Origin: a virus
Strand: one strand, 5' to 3'
Length of the DNA stretch: 37,315 nucleotides
IMG/VR virus record: IMGVR_UViG_3300042453_003346
Coordinates: 1-37,315 of that record
In this document: positions 14,374-20,049 of the stretch, piece after piece
How positions within the stretch are numbered: position 1 is the stretch's first letter
Layout: every line of letters begins with the position of its first letter
Translations under genes and position numbers: made by a program
Notes under the pieces: model-generated
Databases searched by the model: none
What the model saw: the letters and a program-made list of their open reading frames with translations, nothing else
Told to the model about the DNA's origin: nothing

Positions 14374-14412
14374 GCCTCGATCAGTGTTAGCGCACCGGTC
14401 GGGGCTTTTTTT
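14374..14412. promoter_or_regulatory. A-tract/hairpin leader; also plus-strand terminator
   Basis: Stem 14374-14382 (gcctcgatc) pairs with 14397-14405 (ggtcggggc), with an inner gtg/cac pair, bordered by seven T at 14406-14412 on the plus strand. On the minus strand the order is seven A, hairpin, then 31 bases to the ATG of the QLG-type gene. This matches the leader at 11491-11527. No plus-strand gene lies to its left, so its function is probably in the minus-strand RNA or as an antisense block. Confidence 0.75.
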
Positions 14413-14428
14413 GGGCGATTCACCCAGA

Positions 14429-14479
14429 GATCACCCGCGCAGGGTGATCGGTTGCGGGAATCAACCTAGGTCACCGATC
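14429..14479. repeat. Stacked inverted repeats between two early genes
   Basis: A perfect 8-bp inverted repeat GATCACCC (14429-14436) with GGGTGATC (14442-14449), five-base loop, is followed by GGTTG (14450-14454) with CAACC (14462-14466), and an outer GATCGG (14446-14451) with CCGATC (14474-14479). They overlap, so alternative folds are possible. Neither strand has a T-run directly after the stems, so these look like operators or RNA switches rather than terminators. Confidence 0.65.
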
Positions 14480-14485
14480 TTTTCT

Positions 14486-15067
14486 TTAGTCCTTTTCAAT
14501 AGCCCCTAGTTTGCTAGCCAGCCAGCGATACGATTCAGGCCACCGATTGAGCTCAGGCAAATTCAGGATCTCGGCCAACGGCTCGGCGCTCATAATTGCG
14601 TCAGCTATAGCCTCGTGATCTGATCGAGCGTCAGGCGGGCAGTCTCTCAGCAGCTCACTAGCTATCAGCCACCGATCGAGCTCTGCTGCCGTTGATTCAG
14701 CCAAACGCATCAAATACTCCCAATCGTAGAACTCATACTCCTGCGCCTCCGATAGATCAGAGGGAAGGCATTCAGCCAGGTGCGTGAGCTCAATTATGCA
14801 AACGTGATCCAGGGGATCTTTTAATGAATCGGGCAAGCCGCACCACTCCACAATCTCAAACTCGTTTGTGCCAAAGAGAGCGCAAAAGTAGGCATTGATT
14901 GTTGTGTTGTGTTGAAAAGACAAGCTAGCATCCATGTTATTTCCATACACCGGGAAACTTTGTGCCAGTTTGAGCAGGTCTACCCAGACCGAAGGCTTGC
15001 CACTCACCCCACCAACCAAAGCCCCTATAGTGGGCTTGTCATCGCGTAGGCATCTTTGCATGACCAT
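14486..15067 (-). CDS. Hypothetical protein of lower GC, early region
   Basis: A 193-aa acidic protein with no recognised family. Visible elements are an N-terminal SVWVDLLKLAQSFPVYGNN, a Cys-containing EFEIVEWCGLP and several Asp/Glu-rich helices (LTHLAECLPSDLSEAQEYEFYDWEYLMRL). Five rows of its sequence (14701-15000) contain 144 G+C in 300 bases, against roughly 63% counted across 10441-10620. This suggests later acquisition. Ribosome site GGAGCAAAT then ATG at 15065-15067. It lies second in the early operon, a typical place for accessory phage genes. Confidence 0.6.
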   Translation of the reverse strand: MVMQRCLRDDKPTIGALVGGVSGKPSVWVDLLKLAQSFPVYGNNMDASLSFQHNTTINAYFCALFGTNEFEIVEWCGLPDSLKDPLDHVCIIELTHLAECLPSDLSEAQEYEFYDWEYLMRLAESTAAELDRWLIASELLRDCPPDARSDHEAIADAIMSAEPLAEILNLPELNRWPESYRWLASKLGAIEKD

Positions 15068-15103
15068 ATTTGCTCCATAATTAGCTAGTTAGTTTAGGAG
15101 AAT

Positions 15104-15132
15104 ACCCCTGGTGCCAATCCGGTGCCAGGGGT
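15104..15132. promoter_or_regulatory. Leader hairpin before the low-GC early gene
   Basis: Stem acccctgg (15104-15111) pairs with ccaggggt (15125-15132). On the minus strand it is preceded by gaagaaa and followed by 36 bases to the ATG at 15067. The architecture matches the two A-tract leaders downstream, though the A-tract is weaker. It could also serve as a weak terminator for the gene at 15147-15395. Confidence 0.55.
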
Positions 15133-15146
15133 TTCTTCCGTATGGT

Positions 15147-15395
15147 TTAGGCACTCAGTCGGCTTGCAAACGCCGCCGCATGTTTATAGGTCGGGCAGCG
15201 CGCCAGATAATCCCGGTTGCGAACGACTGCATAAGCGCGCGGCCCTTGCTCGATGATAGCGACCCGATCCTGCGTCGTCGAGCGACCGACCCAAGCGTGA
15301 GTCACCTGCCCCTTTACCCACGCGAACTCGGCCGCTGCATCGACAAGAGAAATCTCCGAGAAGAATGAACCCGCGCTGTTGTTTTTCTTTGCCAT
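15147..15395 (-). CDS. Small early protein, first gene under the early promoter
   Basis: An 82-aa protein starting MAKKNNSAGSFFSEISLVDAAAEF, with beta/helix alternation and Cys-containing RNRDYLARCPTYKHAAAFA. No family is recognised. It has GGAGGACGACGACT before the ATG. It is the first gene transcribed from the strong early promoter at 15432-15461 and is divergent from the repressor, the position occupied by Cro-like or early regulatory proteins in many temperate phages. It does not show a recognisable helix-turn-helix. Confidence 0.6.
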   Translation of the reverse strand: MAKKNNSAGSFFSEISLVDAAAEFAWVKGQVTHAWVGRSTTQDRVAIIEQGPRAYAVVRNRDYLARCPTYKHAAAFASRLSA

Positions 15396-15431
15396 AGTCG
15401 TCGTCCTCCGAACGTTTTGCCCTATTCTCTA

Positions 15432-15461
15432 ATTATAGGCCCGTTGTCCCACATTAGTCAA
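15432..15461 (-). promoter_or_regulatory. Early minus-strand promoter
   Basis: On the minus strand: TTGACT (-35, from 15461-15456), an 18-base spacer, TATAAT (-10, from 15437-15432). Five of six and six of six consensus bases. It lies 37 bases upstream of the first early gene start. The -35 is inside the inverted repeat operator, so repressor binding should block it. Confidence 0.8.
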
Positions 15462-15473
15462 AAGGTTTTGACT
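15456..15473. promoter_or_regulatory. Repressor operator, 18-bp inverted repeat
   Basis: The sequence agtcaaaaggttttgact is two perfect 8-bp inverted half-sites around a GG centre. It contains the -35 boxes of both divergent promoters. A further half-site ttttgacc follows at about 15480. This is where the small HTH protein would bind to switch between lytic and lysogenic transcription. Confidence 0.8.
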
Positions 15474-15496
15474 CTTTTCTTTTGACCCTGTAACAT
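15468..15496 (+). promoter_or_regulatory. Repressor promoter, plus strand
   Basis: TTGACT (15468-15473), a 17-base spacer and TAACAT (15491-15496). The -10 is weak (four of six) and the -35 good. The predicted start site about seven bases after the -10 falls at the ATG at 15504, so the transcript would be leaderless or nearly so. The weak -10 next to a strong divergent early promoter fits an autoregulated repressor promoter. Confidence 0.7.
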
Positions 15497-15503
15497 GTTG
15501 AAT

Positions 15504-15746
15504 ATGGGCATGAAATTTATAGAAATAGTGAAGCAGCGGTCGGGCTGTGCGACGCAGTACGCTTTTGCCAAGAAACTAGGCATCTCCATCCAGTCTGTGC
15601 AGTATATTCTAGGCGTCACAGCGCGCCCCAGAACGCGCAAGAGCATCGACCCGCGCTTGCTCTGCAAGTTGCGAAAAGCCGGTGGGCTGACGTGGGAGCA
15701 GCTCGGCAAGCTTCTCGATCGGGAATTTGGCGACAAGGGCGACTAG
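15504..15746 (+). CDS. Small HTH transcriptional repressor
   Basis: An 80-aa protein, the only plus-strand gene. Residues ~14-45 (ATQYAFAKKLGISIQSVQYILGV) form a helix-turn-helix of the Cro/CI type, with a short C-terminal helix (LTWEQLGKLLDREFGD) and no cleavable RecA-responsive domain. The start is uncertain: ATG 15495, 15504 or 15510. The middle one coincides with the predicted RNA start. No Shine-Dalgarno is visible. It should bind the operator at 15456-15473 and repress the early promoter. Its stop overlaps the methyltransferase stop on the opposite strand (CTAG at 15743-15746). Confidence 0.75.
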   Translation: MGMKFIEIVKQRSGCATQYAFAKKLGISIQSVQYILGVTARPRTRKSIDPRLLCKLRKAGGLTWEQLGKLLDREFGDKGD

Positions 15747-16993
15747 GCGATCAGGTTGTCGGCATCGGCAACGTGATCGGGCTTGCTGATGTACCCCGAC
15801 ACATCATCGCCGTTTAGCCTACACTCGAAGGGCTTGCCGCTTTTCTCGCAGTGCGCTTTATAGCGGTCGACGATTACCTGACAATACTGCGGGCTGATTT
15901 CCATCCCGTAACACCTGCGGCCTAGTTGGTCGGCAGCGATCAGCGTGGTGCCGGAGCCGCAGAATGGGTCGTAGGCAAATTCTTGAGGCGCGGTGGAGTT
16001 GCTCATCAGATAGGCGAACATCTCCACGGGTTTCATCGTGGGGTGTTCCTGGCTTCGTTTTGGACGGTCAAAGCGCAACACAGTGGTCTGCTTTCGGTCG
16101 CTGTACCAGCCGTGGGACGCGCCGTCTTTCCAGCCGTAAAGGCACGGCTCATGCTGCCATTGGTAGTCCTGCCGTCCCATGACAAGGGTGTCCTTTGCCC
16201 ATACAAGGCATTGGCGCACCTTCTGCTGACAGTCGAAGATTGCGCCATGGAAGTTATAACCTTCGCTGGGGGCATGGAATACATAAAACGACCCGCCCGG
16301 CTTCAGGGCGTCAAAGGCAGCGCCAAAGCAAGCCACGAGGAACTTGCGGAAGTCGCCATCAGCCATGCTGTCGTTGGGGACCTTCAGGGCATCCTCTGTC
16401 TTGCCAGTGTAGTCCACATTGTACGGCGGGTCGGTCAGCATAAGGTCGGCGCGTTGCCCATCCATCAGCCGTTCCACGTCCTCTACCTTCGTCGAGTCGC
16501 CGCACATCAGCCTATGCTCGCCAAGCTCCAACACGTCGCCGAGCTTGATGATCGTCTCTTTCACTTCTCTCGGCTCGAAATCATCTTCCTCGATCGTCTT
16601 CTCCTCGGGAAAGAGCTTTGCAAACTCGTCGAGCCCCCACGCCGCGAGGTCGAAGTCGGCATCCTCAAGCGCCGCGAGCTCAAGGTTTAGGCTCTCAGCG
16701 TCCCACGTCGAATCGTTTTGCAGCTTGTTGTCGAGAATCCGGTAAGCCTTCCTCTGCGTCTCGGTTAGTCCGGCTTTCACCAGAACAGGCACCTCAGAAA
16801 GCCCCAGCTTTCTAGCCGCTTCAAGCCTTCCATGGCCGACCAGAACGACCCTACTTTCGTCCACGACGATCGGCTGGTTGAAGCCAAACTCTGAGATCGA
16901 GTTTGCAATTCGGTCGATCTGCTGTGCGCTGTGTACACGGTTGTTGAGCGTGTAGGCGATGAGCGAATCCACCGCCATGAGTTGAACGTCCAT
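15743..16993 (-). CDS. ParB-domain/DNA adenine methyltransferase fusion
   Basis: A 416-aa protein. Residues 1-~75 form a ParB/sulfiredoxin-type domain (IANSISEFGFNQPIVVD, then LVGHGRLEAARKLG, with GHGR at 53-56). The rest is a beta-class N6-adenine/N4-cytosine methyltransferase with catalytic DPPY at 188-191, HPTMKP at 317-322 and the S-adenosylmethionine-binding FCGSGTT at 344-350; motif order DPPY before FxGxG defines the beta class. ParB-methylase fusions are common in phages. No restriction partner is present, so it is an orphan enzyme, likely protecting phage DNA from host restriction or marking it. The ribosome site is GGAGAAAA then ATG. It ends the late gene block. Confidence 0.88.
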   Translation of the reverse strand: MDVQLMAVDSLIAYTLNNRVHSAQQIDRIANSISEFGFNQPIVVDESRVVLVGHGRLEAARKLGLSEVPVLVKAGLTETQRKAYRILDNKLQNDSTWDAESLNLELAALEDADFDLAAWGLDEFAKLFPEEKTIEEDDFEPREVKETIIKLGDVLELGEHRLMCGDSTKVEDVERLMDGQRADLMLTDPPYNVDYTGKTEDALKVPNDSMADGDFRKFLVACFGAAFDALKPGGSFYVFHAPSEGYNFHGAIFDCQQKVRQCLVWAKDTLVMGRQDYQWQHEPCLYGWKDGASHGWYSDRKQTTVLRFDRPKRSQEHPTMKPVEMFAYLMSNSTAPQEFAYDPFCGSGTTLIAADQLGRRCYGMEISPQYCQVIVDRYKAHCEKSGKPFECRLNGDDVSGYISKPDHVADADNLIA

Positions 16994-17011
16994 TTTTCTC
17001 CGTTGGTTTTA

Positions 17012-17380
17012 TTAGTGTGACCCTGTATCTGAAAACGCTTTTTCGACTGACTCCCGCGTCTCAAGGTTAGTGAGAAGAGCTTTTGCGCCCGTGAGCCAGA
17101 CCACGAGAGCAACCATCACCACACATAGGCTTTTGAGCACCCCGTTATAAATGCGCGAAACGGAAACGAGCGCGGAAATGGGGACATGCTCGCTTTTCGT
17201 GGCCGCGGAAACCAGCTCGATTCTCAATCGGGAAAGCTCGCTGAGTATCTGGGGGAGCACCGCGGCCCCTTTTGCGCTTTCATCGAGCAGAAGCTCCGCG
17301 CGCTCGAGACGAGCCGAGAACTGCGCGATTGTATCACGCAGCTTCGGCTGGCTCGCCCCATTGTAGCCTACGTCTACCAT
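17012..17380 (-). CDS. Tail-anchored membrane protein of the lysis cassette
   Basis: A 122-aa protein with a soluble N-terminal ~75 residues, containing a probable helical segment (LRDTIAQFSARLERAELLLDESAKG, ILSELSRLRIEL), and a single hydrophobic helix near residues 85-105 (VLKSLCVVMVALVVWLTGA). A short charged tail follows. It overlaps the holin-like gene by seven bases and precedes the methyltransferase. It may be a holin partner, antiholin or inner-membrane spanin-like protein, but it matches none of these families clearly. Confidence 0.6.
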   Translation of the reverse strand: MVDVGYNGASQPKLRDTIAQFSARLERAELLLDESAKGAAVLPQILSELSRLRIELVSAATKSEHVPISALVSVSRIYNGVLKSLCVVMVALVVWLTGAKALLTNLETRESVEKAFSDTGSH

Positions 17381-17574
17381 TTCAGCTTCGAAACCGCCGT
17401 GACACGTCCCAGGATTGCAACCACACCGCCGATCAGCCCCACGACTGGCCCTGCTGCTCCGATCGGGAGTTTCCCGATGAGCTCGAGGTAGCTGACAACC
17501 GACCCCACGATGCCCAAAAGACCGCCAGCGACGGTCTTGCTCTTGAGCGGCGACTTACTTTTCATCATAGCCAT
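17374..17574 (-). CDS. Putative holin
   Basis: A 66-aa protein with a basic N-terminus (MAMMKSKSPLKSKTV), two hydrophobic helices (AGGLLGIVGSVVSYLELIG and GAAGPVVGLIGGVVAILG) joined by a short turn, and a basic end RVTAVSKLKW. The Ser-Lys-T-V-x-G-G-L start and G-R-V near the C-terminus are typical of small phage holin-like proteins encoded beside endolysins. It should form membrane lesions that release the transglycosylase. The overlaps with both neighbours support one lysis operon. Confidence 0.7.
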   Translation of the reverse strand: MAMMKSKSPLKSKTVAGGLLGIVGSVVSYLELIGKLPIGAAGPVVGLIGGVVAILGRVTAVSKLKW

Positions 17575-18415
17575 GAAGCACCCTTTTTATGACGTTAAAG
17601 TCACCGCCGCAAAACCGCTTGCTCGGTGGCACGAAGCGCGTTTCGCGCGAAAGCCGACAGTTGTCTGCCGGTTCCCATAACAGAGACAAACGGCATCTCC
17701 TGGTTCGCGCCAACCAGTTTCGCATCTCCCCAGGGGAGCACCTAGACCCGTCCAAGTTGGCGATGGTGAGCCCGTCTGAGCTGCACGTCACGTCGAGCCC
17801 GTGGTGCTCGGTGTATGTCGCGCGGGACGGCTTGTTCTGGTGGGTATTGGTTACCGGGTTGAAAACCAGGGGAACCGGGCCTCTGGCGGCCTGAACCCAC
17901 CTTGCGACCCTGTTCCACTCGGCGCGTCTGAGCTGCGTTTCCAGCAGCGGATTCACCATTACTGCGCGGTCTTTTAGGACCGGCCCAAGATACGCAAAAG
18001 CGGCCCTTGTTTCCCGCTTGATAAGCCTTCGAAGGGATGAATCGGCGCGCGCCACCGCCGCTGAGAACGTCGCCGGGGTAAAGCCGTGAAGCGCATCCCC
18101 CTTCTCGCAGACACGATTCCGGACGCAAGTCTCGTTCAGAAGAACGATCTGGACCTCCCGCGCTTTAGTCCTGCGAAAGACAGCACGAAGGTTCCCCCGC
18201 CGCCTTCGCGGAACGTCCCACAGGATTGCAATAGTGTGCCGCCCCCTCGGTGCTGAATCGACATACTGCCCGACCGAGAATCGCGCGGTGAGAAGAAGCA
18301 AAGGGGCGCGGCCCACCCTACCCGTTCCCGGCTCTTGTCCGAACGCTGCTTGAAGGCCAAGGTATATCAGCCACCACAGCGCCAGAGAAAAGCCGATCAG
18401 GGTTGTCAGCCGCAT
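17555..18415 (-). CDS. Secreted Cys-rich protein of unknown function in the lysis cassette
   Basis: A 286-aa protein. The N-terminus MRLTTLIGFSLALWWLIYLG... is a signal peptide or membrane anchor, with a possible cleavage after AFG near residue 26. The rest carries several cysteines (VRNRVC, DVTCSS, SRCSPG, RRCRLS, DNCRLS, RFCGGD), consistent with disulphides in the periplasm. Segments such as VQIVLLNETCVRNRVC, VNPLLET, LVFNPVTNT and LTIANLDGS alternate strands and helices and look like an enzyme fold, possibly a TIM-barrel hydrolase; no catalytic motif is recognised. It overlaps the transglycosylase by 10 bases and the holin by 20, so it is coexpressed with lysis proteins. Confidence 0.65.
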   Translation of the reverse strand: MRLTTLIGFSLALWWLIYLGLQAAFGQEPGTGRVGRAPLLLLTARFSVGQYVDSAPRGRHTIAILWDVPRRRRGNLRAVFRRTKAREVQIVLLNETCVRNRVCEKGDALHGFTPATFSAAVARADSSLRRLIKRETRAAFAYLGPVLKDRAVMVNPLLETQLRRAEWNRVARWVQAARGPVPLVFNPVTNTHQNKPSRATYTEHHGLDVTCSSDGLTIANLDGSRCSPGEMRNWLARTRRCRLSLLWEPADNCRLSRETRFVPPSKRFCGGDFNVIKRVLHGYDEK

Positions 18416-18954
18416 CTCTCGACAAGCTCCTGCGCGGCTGGTCGCCGCTTGGATACTCGATCGGGATAGTCAGCATCGGCCCCGCCGTTATAGGCGAGCA
18501 GTGCTCTCCTTTCAGCCTCCTCAGGCCGAAGTTTAGGCTCGCTGTGGTAGACCCGAGCAAGTTTCGCCGCGTATATTTGCGCGCCGGTGTCGACGTTTGT
18601 GCGCGGATCAAGCAGCTCCCAGCAGTGCCTCCCTTGAAAGCCATGCTCATAGGCCACGACGCCCATGACCTGGCACAAGCCCCAAGAGTATGCGAGGCAG
18701 TGCCGAAACGTCGTGTCCTGGTATGAGTCAAGCTCTCGGATGACGTTCCTAGTGAGCTGCGCGAGGGGTCGGTCCGAGATATAACGAATGTAAAACCGGC
18801 GCTCCCAGCGCGTGGCAAAGGGGTCGCCGCTGCTCTCATTTAGGATCAGGGCCACGAATAGGATCGGATCGACTTTATAGCGGCGAGCCGCCTCGACCGC
18901 CAGAGGCACCCATTCTGGACATTTCGTGTCTCGTCGTTTTAGGAAACCGAGCAT
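18406..18954 (-). CDS. Lytic transglycosylase (SLT-type) endolysin
   Basis: A 182-aa protein with the goose-lysozyme/SLT pattern: catalytic E40 in LILNESSGDP, S90-W-G-L-C-Q-V-M (90-97), and LLAYNGGADADYP (AYNGG at 154-158). It cleaves the glycan strands of peptidoglycan. No signal peptide is evident, so release through the holin is expected. The ribosome site is GGAGGGTCC then ATG, with a small hairpin (18967-18988) just upstream that could hide or expose it. It could also act as a virion-associated lysin, but position beside a holin favours host lysis. Confidence 0.82.
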   Translation of the reverse strand: MLGFLKRRDTKCPEWVPLAVEAARRYKVDPILFVALILNESSGDPFATRWERRFYIRYISDRPLAQLTRNVIRELDSYQDTTFRHCLAYSWGLCQVMGVVAYEHGFQGRHCWELLDPRTNVDTGAQIYAAKLARVYHSEPKLRPEEAERRALLAYNGGADADYPDRVSKRRPAAQELVERCG

Positions 18955-18966
18955 GGACCCTCCGTG

Positions 18967-18988
18967 TGACCCCTTGATTCTGGGGTCA
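18967..18988. promoter_or_regulatory. Hairpin just upstream of the endolysin ribosome site
   Basis: A perfect 7-bp stem TGACCCC (18967-18973) with GGGGTCA (18982-18988), loop of eight bases, five to ten bases before the Shine-Dalgarno of the endolysin. No T-run follows on the minus strand, so it is not a terminator. It may act on translation or mRNA stability. Confidence 0.45.
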
Positions 18989-19017
18989 TTAGAGGAATCC
19001 TCCTATACCCGCGCGGT

Positions 19018-20049
19018 TTAGGTGGTGATGATGTAATTAAGGACAATGTAAGGAGGATCGCCCGCGCCGCTAGTCATCGCGGCGTTTCCGTTTACGCCTC
19101 CGGTGACCAGTCCTATGCTCCCGCTGAAGGTGCTCGAGCCGTGGGCATGGCCGCCGCCTGTGTCTTGAAGGAGTGTCGAAGGAAGATTGCCCACGTTGAT
19201 AGTGTGATTATGCCCCGAGTCGGTAAGGCTCACTTCATGCCGATGGTTGCCATTGCTCAGGGTGATGTTCGTGTCCGTTGACACGGTGGTGCCGTTCGTG
19301 TCGCCGGTCCCCGTAACCGCTGTGGCGCGGGCCTTGGCAAATTTGTTACCTGCGTTTCCAGTGTTTTTTCCGTCGCCCGCGGTTGTCGTTCCATGCCCTT
19401 CAACCGTGTGGGCATGTCCCGGATCGTTTAAGGTGATGTTCGAGTAACCAGTGAAGCCGGTAGAAACTAAGATATTCGCGTTGCTGCTGACCGCGCTGGC
19501 CGTGTGCCCATGGGCAATGTCGATTGTTGTGGTGTGCCCACCACTAGACCCAATGCTCAGATCGGCTCCGGTGCCCATCGAGTGATAATGGGCCGGAAGA
19601 GAGTGAGTGTGTCCGAGCGATCCCCCGGTTGCGCCGAGGTTAGCGGTCGACCCTGCGGCGGTCTTTCCGAGTGGCAACCGCCCGGTCACGTTTGGAAGGT
19701 TGAAGGTTGTAGAGCCGTCGCCTGAGCCATAAGAAATGCCGATTGCTGCGAAAAGGTCTGCATAAGTTGCCCGACTCACAGCTGACCCATCGCATAGGAG
19801 ATGTCCGCGAGGTGCGGCGGTTCCGGCAAAAGGCTTCACAATTCCGGCTTGCTCGACCCTTTGCTCAACCCACGCGCTTCCCGACCACTCTTCGAGCACT
19901 CGGTTCGTCCGGTTAAAGCGAAGAAACCCCGCGCTTAAATTAGTGCTCCCGGTATAGTCCATCTTTGCGATAGCGGCATCGCGGTTCCTGAGTAGCTCAA
20001 GAACGTCCGCGACCAGCGTTGTGTTTATAGGTAAAGAAAAATCACTCAT
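19018..20049 (-). CDS. Tail-tip protein with collar domain and HxH motifs
   Basis: A 343-aa protein. Residues ~70-125 contain the phage tail collar motif: VKPFAGTAAPRGHLLCDGSAVSRAT, YADLFAAIGISYGSGDGSTTFNLPNVTGRLPLG. The C-terminal region is His-rich, with repeated HxH pairs (GHTH, AHYH, AHGH, GHAH, NHRH, GHNH, GHAH). In trimeric phage tips such motifs coordinate metal ions. It ends PYIVLNYIITT, a common collar-protein ending. It starts in a four-base ATGA overlap with the J-like gene and probably forms the receptor-contact tip. Confidence 0.78.
   Translation of the reverse strand: MSDFSLPINTTLVADVLELLRNRDAAIAKMDYTGSTNLSAGFLRFNRTNRVLEEWSGSAWVEQRVEQAGIVKPFAGTAAPRGHLLCDGSAVSRATYADLFAAIGISYGSGDGSTTFNLPNVTGRLPLGKTAAGSTANLGATGGSLGHTHSLPAHYHSMGTGADLSIGSSGGHTTTIDIAHGHTASAVSSNANILVSTGFTGYSNITLNDPGHAHTVEGHGTTTAGDGKNTGNAGNKFAKARATAVTGTGDTNGTTVSTDTNITLSNGNHRHEVSLTDSGHNHTINVGNLPSTLLQDTGGGHAHGSSTFSGSIGLVTGGVNGNAAMTSGAGDPPYIVLNYIITT

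Noticed and set aside
11521-14412. Plus-strand terminators as evidence for hidden plus-strand genes
   Set aside because: No credible plus-strand coding frame or promoter precedes either one. Both fit better as minus-strand leader structures.
14343-14423. GTG-started N-terminal extension of the QLG-type gene
   Set aside because: It would translate through the A-tract hairpin leader. The ATG at 14342 has GGAGGT at proper spacing.
15926-16690. Long plus-strand open frame (254 codons) opposite the methyltransferase
   Set aside because: It lies entirely on the antisense of a clear methyltransferase with intact motifs. It has no family resemblance and no ribosome site.
15743-16993. Restriction-modification system
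   Set aside because: No restriction endonuclease or specificity gene is adjacent. The HNH gene is at the packaging end and matches packaging-associated nucleases.
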